Positions 1 through 8,481 of a DNA stretch of 64,000 nt are shown piece after piece. Positions within the stretch are counted from its first letter, which is position 1. Each line of letters begins with the position of its first letter. The notes under the pieces are model-generated. The model saw only the letters and a list, made by a program, of their open reading frames with translations. It was not told where the DNA came from and did no database searches. The DNA is taken from the NCBI GenBank assembly GCA_016841945.1, contig JAENYC010000009.1, positions 1-64,000 of the forward strand, in the 5' to 3' direction. This DNA comes from Haloplasma contractile. GTDB taxonomy: Bacteria; Bacillota_I; Bacilli_A; Haloplasmatales; Haloplasmataceae. Both the position numbers and the translations under genes were made by a program.

Positions 1-436
1 AGATATATGGAGCAAGAAAAATCAAGAAAGAACTAGAAGAAGAAGGTATAAACATTGAAGAAAGAACAGTTGAAAATTACATTAGACAATTAAATATTAG
101 ATCAGTCTATCGTACGGTATATCGTCCTAAACGTATAAGCAGTAATAATGATGATACACTGGTGAAACACATGGCTAAAGAAAAGATATAATATACATCA
201 AATAGATATAAGCAGCTACTACAAAAATAACATTATTGCTTCGTATAGTGCTAAAGGATATCCTTATGATAGCGCTATCATAGAATCATACCATGCTTCG
301 ATTAAACAAGAGCGTTTATACAGAGTAATATAATCGAGTACTTAGAACATGCAAAACAACTTGTATTTGCATTGGGTTTTATAATACAAGAAGGATCCAT
401 CAAAGTCTTGGTTATTTAACCCCAAATGAGTTCTAA
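1..436 (+). pseudogene. IS3-family transposase (OrfB) remnant
   Basis: Broken OrfB-like transposase entering from the left edge. The first part reads YGARKIKKELEEEGINIEER, matching the HTH_21 region that precedes the DDE core in IS3 elements. After a stop near 190 the reading resumes with AKGYPYDSAIIESYHASIK and, after another frame change, RRIHQSLGYLTPNEF. Those are the last catalytic block and C-terminal signature of IS3 OrfB. Most of the DDE core between these pieces is missing, so the element is dead. No terminal repeat could be identified with confidence. Confidence 0.85.
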
Positions 437-659
437 AGACAAAGCCAAAAGGCAGCATAAAATTATAAGTTTTTAGTCTAATATCTTGATATCATATCAA
501 TATGCCATAAAAAATTTTGTGAAAGATAGGTGGGACGATTATAGTAACTTCTTTTCATATTTAAATTTAGAGCCAACAATTTCTAAATGTTTATCCAAAG
601 TAATATAGGGACGATTTTAAAAAAGAAAAGAAATATAAATAATGTAATAGAAAAGTGTG

Positions 660-818
660 ATGTATAGTATTAATGATGTTAATACGATTAATAGCAAAAA
701 AAACTCAGTTGGGAAAACTACATTAATACGATTTATTTTATTTGGTTTAGGTTATCAAATACCTTCAACTAAAAAAATTAACTTTAACAATTATGTTGTA
801 GAAACTACGATAACTTAG
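660..818 (+). pseudogene. P-loop ATPase N-terminal fragment
   Basis: A 52-residue open stretch beginning ATG at 660 contains NSKKNSVGKTTLIRFILFG, a Walker A motif in the context typical of SMC/RecF-like AAA ATPases with the NSxGKTTLLRF signature. Such proteins occur in several accessory ATPase systems. Translation stops at 816-818. Nothing downstream continues the fold, so this is the 5' remnant of a gene of roughly 500 or more codons. The exact family cannot be fixed from so little. Confidence 0.6.
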
Positions 819-893
819 TAATGGTATAGAGATACGAGAGCTCTTGAAGAAAAACTTACTAGAACTGAATCAGAGTTAAAAAAATAAAAAAAA

Positions 894-974
894 ATGTTTT
901 CATTAGCAGAATATCAAAAAGAGATTAAACAAAAAAAAGAAGTCATCTATGAAACAACTAGTTCAATATTATAG
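894..974 (+). pseudogene. Short coiled-coil remnant, probably of the same ATPase gene
   Basis: A 26-codon stretch rich in Glu, Lys and Gln (MFSLAEYQKEIKQKK...). Just before it, at about 836-886, lies a charged stretch reading RALEEKLTRTESELKK. Both look like pieces of a coiled-coil arm such as follows the P-loop in SMC-like ATPases. I read them as internally deleted leftovers of the gene whose start is at 660. Very short, so the assignment is tentative. Confidence 0.3.
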
Positions 975-1049
975 GTAAAGTGGAATAAGATGAATAATAC
1001 TATTATAAGAGTATCTATAATGAACATAATGAAAGTATGAGGTAATAAA

Positions 1050-2030
1050 TTGGGAAATATGCTTAAAGATAAAAACACAAAAATTGATATAACCGATAAC
1101 ATTAACGGAGTTAATGCTGAAAATAATTATTATTTTCCTCCTTTTATTGATCACCATCAACATATATTCAGTTCAACTATTACATCTATTTTAGACGGAG
1201 TACAGCCCATTACAGCAGAAGATGTGGTAAATTTACTTGATTTAGCAGGTATATGTAAGGCGGTTTTACTTTCTGCTTCGTATATTTATGGTAGCCCAAC
1301 TAGAAGGATTAAAGATGAGTACTGTAAAGTAATGGCCGAAAATGATTGGACAGGGGAACAAGCAAATAAATTTCCAGATAGACTACATGCATTTTTAAGT
1401 CTTAACCCACTTAAGGAATATGCTCTAGACGAGATTGAAAGGTGTTCTAAAAATCCATTGTTACGCAACGGCATTAAGCTTCATTTTGGAAATTCCGATG
1501 TACAACTAGATAACCCTGAACACGTTAAACAAATACAAAGAGTATTTCAAACTGCAAATAAATATCAAATGGCAATTGTAATACATCTTCGTCCTTCTAT
1601 TACAAAAAACAGACCTTATGGTACTGACCAAACCCGTATATTTATAGAACAGTTATTACCACATGTACCAAATGTTCCAGTACAAGTTGCTCATCTTGCT
1701 AGTGCTGGTCCTGGTTATGATGATCCATCAGCTCATGATGCCATGGATGTACTAGCTGGTGCAATAGAAGTACGTGATAGCAGAACATGTAACCTATTTT
1801 TTGATGTAGCAACTGTAGCTAATTTAGACATATCACAAGATTATGCTTCGTTGATTACAAAATTTATTCGGCGAGTTGGGATTAATCGAGTATTTTATGG
1901 ATCAGATGCAGCTATAGGCGATAATCTTAGACCACGTGAGGGTTGGAAAGCTTTCTGTAAATTACCGTTATTTAAAAAAGAACTAATGGAAATTGCTAGT
2001 AATATTGCACCATATTTAACAAATAAGTAA
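1050..2030 (+). CDS. Amidohydrolase-family (amidohydrolase 2 / COG2159-like) metal-dependent hydrolase
   Basis: A 326-residue TIM-barrel hydrolase. Visible family features are the HxH metal site in PFIDHHQHIF (residues 31-40), the strand-borne His in VIHLRP and QVAHLASAG, and the late Asp in VFYGSDAAIG. Members hydrolyse or decarboxylate small substrates, and the substrate here cannot be told. The start is TTG at 1050, preceded at seven bases by TGAGGT. It is isolated among degraded mobile DNA, yet it has no frameshift and all key residues remain, so it is probably functional and probably acquired. Confidence 0.75.
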   Translation: MGNMLKDKNTKIDITDNINGVNAENNYYFPPFIDHHQHIFSSTITSILDGVQPITAEDVVNLLDLAGICKAVLLSASYIYGSPTRRIKDEYCKVMAENDWTGEQANKFPDRLHAFLSLNPLKEYALDEIERCSKNPLLRNGIKLHFGNSDVQLDNPEHVKQIQRVFQTANKYQMAIVIHLRPSITKNRPYGTDQTRIFIEQLLPHVPNVPVQVAHLASAGPGYDDPSAHDAMDVLAGAIEVRDSRTCNLFFDVATVANLDISQDYASLITKFIRRVGINRVFYGSDAAIGDNLRPREGWKAFCKLPLFKKELMEIASNIAPYLTNK

Positions 2031-2455
2031 TGTTAACAGCGCAATTAGATAAACATCTCCAATAATCACATATGACCTGTAACCAGCCTAATATGGAGTA
2101 AAAACAATCCTTTCAAGCAAGAAAGAGGATGAATTAATCACATAGTATATGATCTCATCCTCATCTGGATCAAAAAAAAAGAAAAAAAACTTAAAAATAT
2201 AGCAATAATAAGTCGTGAAATACTACTAAAACCTTCAAATATACTAAATATATCTTAATAATAATTTGCATTGCTTTATACCTGTTTATATGGCATTTAA
2301 TCCACGATAAGGAAGAGTGTAACGGTTCAAGTCCGTCTACCAGCACCACTTTTTATTTAATATAACGATGAAAATAAGGTTGAAAATAATATCCAACCTT
2401 TTTTATTATTGTCAATTGATAGGTATAAAGTCAATAAAGCATCTTTTTTTAGAGA
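2031..2455. other. Intergenic region with an imperfect hairpin and a tRNA 3' fragment
   Basis: No protein gene seen. An inverted repeat GAGGATGA / TCATCCTC (2125-2132 and 2155-2162) could form a hairpin and may terminate the amidohydrolase transcript. The only other recognisable element is the tRNA 3'-end fragment at 2321-2348, described separately. Confidence 0.5.
2321..2348 (+). other. tRNA 3'-end fragment, candidate attachment site
   Basis: The sequence carries a T arm (AACGG TTCAAGT CCGTC, 2321-2337), a 7-base acceptor strand TACCAGC, a discriminator A and an encoded CCA at 2346-2348, followed by a T-run. Four of five T-stem pairs form. No D arm, anticodon arm or 5' acceptor strand precedes it, so this is not a complete tRNA gene. 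Fragments of this kind are left where integrases recombine at the 3' end of a tRNA gene, which fits the mobile debris to the left. Confidence 0.65.
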
Positions 2456-2737
2456 TTATCTAATTTTAGAAAATAAATAGGAACTATAATCTTTAATATC
2501 ATGCATATTTAACATATTATATTTAATCTTAACATTTTCAAAGTACTTAAAAATTGATTCTTTTTTAATTATTTTATTAGATTGTTGATAATACTTTAAT
2601 CTTTCTCTTGCTAGTTGCCAAGGATATTCACTATGAGTCATTTTCTCTAATATTTTACCACTATAACAACCAAAACTATCAAATATCTCATTCAAAAACT
2701 CTTTAGTATCATTAAATAACATTAAAAAAAGAGTCAA
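2456..2737 (-). pseudogene. Truncated Panacea (SocA-like, DUF4065) domain protein
   Basis: A 93-residue product resembling the C-terminal half of the Panacea/SocA domain: FLNEIFDSFGCYSGKILEKM then THSEYPWQLARE matches the family pattern of a conserved Tyr/Gly helix followed by LTHxExPW. The N-terminal half is missing, and an in-frame stop lies just upstream of the TTG that would have to serve as start, with no good ribosome site. Panacea proteins act as antitoxins or proteolytic adaptors. No toxin partner is visible here. Confidence 0.6.
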
Positions 2738-2940
2738 TTTAATCCATTCAATTAATAAATTTTAATTTTATATAATCATCCTCTAAACATTCTAAGAAAA
2801 TAATATTATTATTGATAGTAAATGATGATACAATGGGTAAAACAAAAGTAATTTATCTTTTATTACATGAAAAATATTATAATGAGAAAATAATATCTTA
2901 AAATAATTTTATATATTTATATTAAGATATTGCACATAAA

Positions 2941-2972
2941 AAGATGTTTTCTAATTTTATAGAAAGCATCTT
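2941..2972. terminator. Bidirectional hairpin terminator
   Basis: AAGATGTTTTCT pairs with AGAAAGCATCTT (one G-U wobble) around an 8-base loop. A-rich sequence lies to its left and T-rich to its right. It insulates the glycan operon promoter from the degraded region upstream. Confidence 0.6.
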
Positions 2973-3007
2973 TGTTATATTCTAAAACATCCACTATCAT
3001 TAGCTAT

Positions 3008-3025
3008 TGTTCCATATAATGAACA
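3008..3025. promoter_or_regulatory. Candidate operator of the IclR-family regulator
   Basis: TGTTCCATATAATGAACA is an 18-bp imperfect palindrome with 5-bp perfect arms, ending 10 bases before the -35 box. Its size and GTTC/GAAC arms resemble IclR-family sites. The operon encodes an IclR protein at 6112, so autoregulation is a natural reading, but this is inferred. Confidence 0.45.
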
Positions 3026-3035
3026 GTTATTCTTA

Positions 3036-3064
3036 TTTACAAACAATCATAAAATTGTTATAAT
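3036..3064 (+). promoter_or_regulatory. Sigma-A promoter of the uronate-glycan operon
   Basis: TTTACA (3036-3041), a 17-base spacer and a perfect TATAAT (3059-3064), 38 bases before the first start codon at 3103. Confidence 0.75.
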
Positions 3065-3102
3065 GGAGTGGAAAATATTACTATTGAAAGGTAAGGGAGA
3101 AA

Positions 3103-5064
3103 ATGTTTAAGAAAATACTAGTTGTTATTATTAGTATTGTTTTAGTTTTAATTGCTTTAGGTTCATGGATGGCATATGATTTTTTTAAAAATGATAAGGT
3201 AGATAAAATACCATCTAGACCTAGTGAAAGATTAGAGGGTTCGATTAATCATGTTTTATATGATTTAGAGAATGACATTGAACCTAATTTTGATGTTATC
3301 ACAAATGTTATGGACTATGTTGAGGGTCGATATGATGTATCAGATTTTAGATTACAATCTACAACACGAATTCTTTATGAACATAGTGAAGATGTTCCAT
3401 CTACATATTTAGATGATATTAAAGATACAGTTTTAGGATTTAAGTATTGGATGGACCAACCAGGAGAGGATTCGATGTGTTTTTGGAGTGAGAATCATCA
3501 AATCATGTTTAGTGCCAGTGAATACCTACTTGGTCATTATTATCAAGATGAAATTTTCACTAATGATGGATTAACAGGCCTACAACATAAGGAGATGGGA
3601 AAAGAAAGAGTTCTAACTTGGTTAGAACAACGTTGGTTATATGGGTTTACTGAATATTATTCTAATACTTATTATGTTGAAGACATCGCTCCTTTGTCTA
3701 ATTTAGTAGATTTTGCGCCGGATGAAGAAGTGCGCATTAAAGCATCTATTATATTAGACTTACTTCTTTATGATCTAGCAACACAATCTTATCAAGGAAC
3801 TTTTGTTTCAGCCTCAGGTAGAATGTATGAAAATGGTAAAAAGCACCCAGATAATCATTCAATGAGATCAGTTGTTGAAAACATTTGGGATTATGAAGTC
3901 GGTAGTGAAAGAAAGGGAATGGATTTAAATTTTATATATAACAATAATTATATTGTCCCTGAAGTGATTAAAGAAATTGGTAATGATCATAATGAGGTCA
4001 TTATTAAAGCTTCTAATGGTTTAACATTAGAAGAACTAAAAGAAAAAAATTTAATTGGACAAAATGATCCTCAAATTATGATGCAGTGGGCTATGGAGGC
4101 ATTTACTAATCCAGAAGTGATTACTAATTCTATGAAATATATTAACAACAACAATATGTTAAGCAATGAATTTTTAAATGATTTTAAAATGGTAAACATT
4201 ACATTACTTCGAGAATTAGGTCTATTACCTTTAGTATCTAAAATATTAAATCCAAAGACAAACGGTACCGCTATTGAAAGAGGGAATATATATACTTATA
4301 AAACCGATGATTTCTATATGTCAACTGCACAAAATCATCAACCAGGTGAATTTGCTGACCAACAACATGTTTTTACTACAACCCTTTCAAATACCGTTAC
4401 TGTCTTTCATCAACATCCAGCTAAAGCTATTGGAGAGGGCGCACTTTCAGGAAGTCCTGGATATTGGGTGGGATATGGAAGATTCCCTCATAGTGTACAG
4501 GATGAAAATATCAATTTAAGTATATACAAAATTCCAGATAAAACGGGATTTATGGAAGATGGCTTGTCCTATTTCACCCATGCTTATTTTCCAACCACAT
4601 TATTTGATGAATACACGATTGAAGGTAATTATGCCTTTGCAAGAGTTGATGATACCTATGCTGCGTTAATAGGTAAAAATGATTTGTATCTAGGACAAGA
4701 TATTACAGACCCGAGCGTTACATCAACCGATGACTTAATTCAAGATGGCGCTATTACCTATTGGGTAACAGAAGTCTCTAGTGCATCTCTTGATGGTACC
4801 TTTACTGAATTTATGACAAGAATTAAAGAAAATGATATAAACTTTGATTCTTCATCTCTAACATTACAATATGATTCTTCAAAACAACTAGAAGTCACTT
4901 TTAAAGGCGATTTTCTGGTTGATGATGAAGTAATAGATACTAATTATAAACGCTTTGATTCTCCATATGCTAGTGTTTTAAGAGAAGCGGATACAATGAC
5001 AATCTCATTTAATAATAAATCGTTATATTTAGATTTTTATAATATGGAAAGGAGGGAAGATTAA
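3103..5064 (+). CDS. Membrane-anchored candidate polysaccharide lyase or glycoside-acting enzyme
   Basis: 653 residues. Residues 5-25 form one hydrophobic segment preceded by lysines, with no lipobox, so it is probably anchored by its N-terminus with the body outside. The rest is helix-rich early and apparently beta-rich late, as in (alpha/alpha)-toroid lyases. I do not recognise the family. It is clearly paralogous to the product at 9238: both share WSENHQ (128-133 here), YYVEDIAPL, GRMYE, STAQNHQPGE (407-416), GRFPHSVQD and YFTHAYFPTTLFDEY. The conserved His, Asn, Tyr and Arg are candidate catalytic residues. Operon context with GH105-like, KduI and KduD genes supports cleavage of a uronic-acid polymer outside the cell. 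Start has GGGAG three bases upstream. Confidence 0.6.
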   Translation: MFKKILVVIISIVLVLIALGSWMAYDFFKNDKVDKIPSRPSERLEGSINHVLYDLENDIEPNFDVITNVMDYVEGRYDVSDFRLQSTTRILYEHSEDVPSTYLDDIKDTVLGFKYWMDQPGEDSMCFWSENHQIMFSASEYLLGHYYQDEIFTNDGLTGLQHKEMGKERVLTWLEQRWLYGFTEYYSNTYYVEDIAPLSNLVDFAPDEEVRIKASIILDLLLYDLATQSYQGTFVSASGRMYENGKKHPDNHSMRSVVENIWDYEVGSERKGMDLNFIYNNNYIVPEVIKEIGNDHNEVIIKASNGLTLEELKEKNLIGQNDPQIMMQWAMEAFTNPEVITNSMKYINNNNMLSNEFLNDFKMVNITLLRELGLLPLVSKILNPKTNGTAIERGNIYTYKTDDFYMSTAQNHQPGEFADQQHVFTTTLSNTVTVFHQHPAKAIGEGALSGSPGYWVGYGRFPHSVQDENINLSIYKIPDKTGFMEDGLSYFTHAYFPTTLFDEYTIEGNYAFARVDDTYAALIGKNDLYLGQDITDPSVTSTDDLIQDGAITYWVTEVSSASLDGTFTEFMTRIKENDINFDSSSLTLQYDSSKQLEVTFKGDFLVDDEVIDTNYKRFDSPYASVLREADTMTISFNNKSLYLDFYNMERRED

Positions 5065-6119
5065 TGAATGAATGTTATGAAAAAATCATAAAACTAAGTC
5101 AAGATACGATGAAACGATTCCAACCTCAAAATTTAAAATGGATGTGGGGAGAAGCACTACTTATGCATAGTTTAGGTATGCTTGAAAGTCAAAATCCAGA
5201 TATTGATTATTTTTCCTATATTAAAAAGTATGTTGATAGCCATATAGAAAAGGGATATCGTGTTGACCAATCAGATACCCTTGCACCAAGTTTAGCCGCT
5301 TATTATTTGTATAAGAAAGAACCTATTGAAGCATATAAAGTAATAATTGATAAAGCTATTAATTATATCTTTAACGCTGAAAAAATCATAGAAAATATGC
5401 CCAACCACTTAGGTCATAGTTTAGAAGGCAAGTTCTATCCTAAATCGATTTGGGTGGATTCTATCATGATGTATGGTGTTTTCACTTCATTATATGCAAA
5501 AGAAAATAATCATAAAGAACTAATGGATTTTGCGAAAACACAACCAATGTTTTTTGCCAAATACTTACAAGATGATGAGGACAAACTATTCTATCATTCC
5601 TACTGGACAAAAAGAAAACATACTTATCCTAAGAAGAAACTCTTCTGGGGTAGGGGAAACGGTTGGGTCATCGCCGCAATGCCAATGTTACTTGACAATT
5701 TAGAAGAAGGCAAAGAAAGAGATTTAGCACTTAAAATTTTACAAGAAACAAGTCATGCTTTAGAAAAATATCAAAGAGAAGATGGTTTTTTTGAAACCGT
5801 TATTAATAAGCCTGGAAAAACCTATATTGAATCAAGCGCAACAGCTCTCATTGCTTCTGGATGGCTACATGGTGTTAGAAAAGGTTACTTAGATGAATCT
5901 TATAAAGAAAAAGGGTTAAAGGCCTTAAAAGCAGTTGTTGATTCATTAGAAACAAAAGATGGTTGTTTAAGTATGCCATTGATTAGTGCACCAACAATTC
6001 CAATCCCATTCATGCCTTATCTGGGTTATAAATTAACCCCACGTGGCAATGACTGGAGTTATGGACTAGCTGCCTTATTTTTCGCTGGATATCATTTAAA
6101 GGAGTTAAACAATGAATAA
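5064..6119 (+). CDS. Unsaturated uronyl hydrolase, GH105/GH88-like
   Basis: 351 residues, a typical length for YteR/YesR-type (alpha/alpha)6 barrels. These enzymes hydrate the 4,5-unsaturated uronic acid left by polysaccharide lyases and so release 5-keto-4-deoxyuronate. Recognisable blocks are WMWGEALLMHSL (N-terminal), WVDSIMMYG with the candidate catalytic Asp, and FWGRGNGWVIAAM, the GRGNGW signature of GH105. There is no signal peptide, so it acts in the cytoplasm on imported oligosaccharides. Its ATG shares one base with the previous stop, and GGAGGG lies seven bases upstream. This gene is the strongest evidence that the operon degrades lyase products. Confidence 0.85.
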   Translation: MNECYEKIIKLSQDTMKRFQPQNLKWMWGEALLMHSLGMLESQNPDIDYFSYIKKYVDSHIEKGYRVDQSDTLAPSLAAYYLYKKEPIEAYKVIIDKAINYIFNAEKIIENMPNHLGHSLEGKFYPKSIWVDSIMMYGVFTSLYAKENNHKELMDFAKTQPMFFAKYLQDDEDKLFYHSYWTKRKHTYPKKKLFWGRGNGWVIAAMPMLLDNLEEGKERDLALKILQETSHALEKYQREDGFFETVINKPGKTYIESSATALIASGWLHGVRKGYLDESYKEKGLKALKAVVDSLETKDGCLSMPLISAPTIPIPFMPYLGYKLTPRGNDWSYGLAALFFAGYHLKELNNE

Positions 6120-6891
6120 TCATAGTCCAACGATTCGTGTTGTTAAAATACTCGATTTAGTGAGTCAACATAATCAAGATGGATTAAAATTAAGTGAAAT
6201 TGTATCTATGCTTGATATCCCTAAAACAACTGTATTTAATATTGTAAACACTTTAGTTAAAGAAGAAATACTAGAAGAACAAGGGGATATCGTAAAAGTA
6301 TATCATTTAGGTTTTAAAGCTTTTATGATTGGTAATAAATACAGTGAAAATGTAGATATCGTTAATATCAGTGGACCTTGGCTAAAGGAACTCTCTGAAC
6401 AAACTAAAATGACCTCTTTTATCGCAAAATATGATCATTTAAAAATGGTGTATATCTTTAAATATGAACCAAGAGGAGCCTTGATTACAACGGCTAATAT
6501 TGGGTCCAAAAATTATCTACACTGTAGTGCACTTGGAAAAGCCTATCTAAGTACGTTAGATGATGAAACACTAAATCATGTTTGTAATCAGTTAACTTAT
6601 AAAAAGTTGACTAAAAATACAATCGTACATAAAGAAGATTTAATAAAAGAAATAAAAAAGGTGAAAACTAATGGATATAGTATTGACAATCGTGAGATTG
6701 AAGATCACATGATTTGCTTTGGTGCACCGGTCTATAATCATCTAGGTGAATTTGAAGCATCGGTGAGCCTTACAGCACTTTATAATGAGAAAATTGATAC
6801 AAAAAGATGTGGGCAACATATCAAACAAGTTGCCAATAAGATATCAGCAAAATTAGGTTATCAAAAAGGAGATGATACATATGAAATTTGA
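6112..6891 (+). CDS. IclR-family transcriptional regulator
   Basis: 259 residues. An N-terminal winged helix occupies about residues 5-65 (LKLSEIVSMLDIPKTTVFN is the recognition region). The IclR effector-binding domain follows, with the family signature HCSALGKAYLS. KdgR-type members respond to 2-keto-3-deoxygluconate or related uronate intermediates and repress the pathway, which suits the neighbours. It overlaps the preceding gene by 8 bases and the kduI coding frame by 11, so it is co-expressed with its targets. Probable site: the palindrome at 3008-3025. Confidence 0.85.
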   Translation: MNNHSPTIRVVKILDLVSQHNQDGLKLSEIVSMLDIPKTTVFNIVNTLVKEEILEEQGDIVKVYHLGFKAFMIGNKYSENVDIVNISGPWLKELSEQTKMTSFIAKYDHLKMVYIFKYEPRGALITTANIGSKNYLHCSALGKAYLSTLDDETLNHVCNQLTYKKLTKNTIVHKEDLIKEIKKVKTNGYSIDNREIEDHMICFGAPVYNHLGEFEASVSLTALYNEKIDTKRCGQHIKQVANKISAKLGYQKGDDTYEI

Positions 6892-7717
6892 TGTCAGATA
6901 TTCAACACATCCAGAAGATTCAAAACACTATGTAACAGAGGAGTTAAGAAATCACTATTTAATCAGTAAAGTTTTTATAAAAGACGAAATTAGCTTTACT
7001 TATTCTCATAATGATAGAATTATCGCAGGTGGTATCATGCCTGTTTTGAAGAAAGTTGAATTGCCTAATTCTAAAGATTTAGGTGTTGATTTTTTCCTTG
7101 AAAGAAGAGAAATGGGTGTCATTAATATAGGGGGAAAAGGAACGATTACTTTAGATGGCAATAAGTATGAACTTTGTAATCGAGATGGCATGTATATTGC
7201 ACAAGGGACAAAAGAAGTGGTTTTTGAATCAAATGATAAAAATGACCCAGCAAAATTCTATATTAATAGTGCGCCTGCTCATATTCGTTATGAAACGAAA
7301 AAAATCAGTTTAAAAGATGCAAATGCGGTTCATTTAGGAAGTGACGAAACACTTAATAAAAGAACTATTTATCAATTTGTACATCCTGATGTCTGCAAAA
7401 GTGCTCAACTTGTCATGGGATTAACGATGTTAGCACCTGGTAGTGTATGGAATACCATGCCCGCGCATACCCATGAAAGACGGATGGAAGTTTACTTCTA
7501 TTTTGATATGAAAGTAGAGACAAGAGTCTTTCATTTCATGGGTGAACCTCATGAAACAAGACATCTTGTATTAAGTAATGAACAAGCGATTATTAGTCCG
7601 TCTTGGAGCTTACATTCTGGTGTCGGTACATCTAATTATACTTTTATTTGGGGAATGTGCGGTGAAAACATAACCTTTACGGATATGGATCATATCAAAA
7701 TGGATGAATTAAAATAA
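6881..7717 (+). CDS. kduI: 5-dehydro-4-deoxy-D-glucuronate isomerase
   Basis: Converts 5-keto-4-deoxyuronate to 3-deoxy-D-glycero-2,5-hexodiulosonate in the cytoplasm. The sequence follows E. coli KduI closely over its length, including YSHNDRIIAGGIMP, FLERREMGVINIGG and the zinc-binding cupin motif MPAHTHERRMEVYFYFD. I place the start at ATG 6881 because AAAGGAG (6865-6871) sits nine bases upstream. The earlier ATG at 6872 touches that site. This gives 278 residues, the same as E. coli. It overlaps the end of the IclR gene. Confidence 0.95.
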   Translation: MKFDVRYSTHPEDSKHYVTEELRNHYLISKVFIKDEISFTYSHNDRIIAGGIMPVLKKVELPNSKDLGVDFFLERREMGVINIGGKGTITLDGNKYELCNRDGMYIAQGTKEVVFESNDKNDPAKFYINSAPAHIRYETKKISLKDANAVHLGSDETLNKRTIYQFVHPDVCKSAQLVMGLTMLAPGSVWNTMPAHTHERRMEVYFYFDMKVETRVFHFMGEPHETRHLVLSNEQAIISPSWSLHSGVGTSNYTFIWGMCGENITFTDMDHIKMDELK

Positions 7718-8481
7718 TGACTAAAATTGGACTTCAAACCTTTACAATACGTCGTTATATTCAAAAGGAAAAAGATATTGATAAAAGTTTTAAATTATTA
7801 AGCGATAAAGGAATTAAGTATTTAGAACTGGCTTATGTTGATTTTAATTTAAATAATGTTCAGTTAATTAAAAAATATTTAGATAAATATCAACTACAAG
7901 TAATCAGTACTCAAATAAAATATCCTATAATTTTAAAACATTATGATGAAATTGTTCAAATTTTAAAATTATTGAATGCGTCGTATTTAGCCATTAGTGT
8001 CATCCCTTTTAGAAGTTTATATTTAGGGAAAAAGAGATTAATAAAATATGTCAATTGTATGAATAAATTAGGACAATGTTTAAAAAATGATGGGTTAAAA
8101 TTGTTGTTTCACCATCACAATTATGAATTTATTAAATATCATCATGAGCTCGCAATTGATATTATCATTAATCATATGAATCCTAATTATGTTAATTTAT
8201 TAACCGATACCTATTGGATTAGTAAAGGTGGTTTTAATGTTTTAGAATTTCTTAAAAACCATTGTCAGGTTATTAAAGGTATCCACTTAAGAGGAATTAA
8301 AAATAATCGTGATACAAATCTATTAGACTCTGAATTTGATTTTAAACCTATCATTGACTTTATGATCAAAAACCAAATTCCATATGGTGCGATTGAACAA
8401 AATACAAAAGAACCCTTTACAGAAATAGAAAAAAGCATAAAACAAATACAATCTTTAGGAGGCATAAAATGTTTAAACTAG
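7717..8481 (+). CDS. Sugar-phosphate isomerase/epimerase-like TIM-barrel protein
   Basis: 254 residues with the fold signature of the xylose-isomerase-like/AP-endonuclease-2 barrel: an N-terminal KIGLQTFTIRR strand, LKLLFHHHNYEF with clustered histidines, LLTDTYWISKGG with a metal-ligand Asp, and KGIHLRGI. Members isomerise or epimerise keto-sugars using a divalent metal. Here it lies between kduI and kduD, overlapping the stop of the former and the start of the latter, so it may act on a uronate intermediate or provide an alternative isomerisation. The substrate is unknown. No signal peptide. Confidence 0.7.
   Translation: MTKIGLQTFTIRRYIQKEKDIDKSFKLLSDKGIKYLELAYVDFNLNNVQLIKKYLDKYQLQVISTQIKYPIILKHYDEIVQILKLLNASYLAISVIPFRSLYLGKKRLIKYVNCMNKLGQCLKNDGLKLLFHHHNYEFIKYHHELAIDIIINHMNPNYVNLLTDTYWISKGGFNVLEFLKNHCQVIKGIHLRGIKNNRDTNLLDSEFDFKPIIDFMIKNQIPYGAIEQNTKEPFTEIEKSIKQIQSLGGIKCLN

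Larger units (their letters stand above)
2738..3102. other. Intergenic region upstream of the glycan operon
   Basis: Very AT-rich. It contains a strong bidirectional hairpin at 2941-2972, a palindrome at 3008-3025 and a promoter at 3036-3064, listed separately. No gene longer than about 25 codons is convincing. Confidence 0.6.

Noticed and set aside
533-615. Two GGGACGATT copies (533-541 and 607-615) as IS ends or target duplication
   Set aside because: They are direct and 74 bases apart with no inverted repeat or element between them; chance is sufficient in such short words.
969-1163. Minus-strand frame over the amidohydrolase start
   Set aside because: It overlaps a well-supported gene, has no ribosome site and reads as low-complexity Ile/Tyr sequence.
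2321-2348. A complete tRNA gene
   Set aside because: Only the T arm, acceptor 3' strand and CCA are present; no D or anticodon arm can be folded from the preceding 60 bases.
2838-2900. Short plus-strand frame MGKTKVIYLLL as a P-loop protein
   Set aside because: Twenty-odd codons, no ribosome site, and GKT alone without a preceding glycine loop is not evidence.
6872-6881. ATG at 6872 as the kduI start
   Set aside because: It directly abuts the AAAGGAG site; the ATG at 6881 has proper spacing and gives the family's usual 278 residues.
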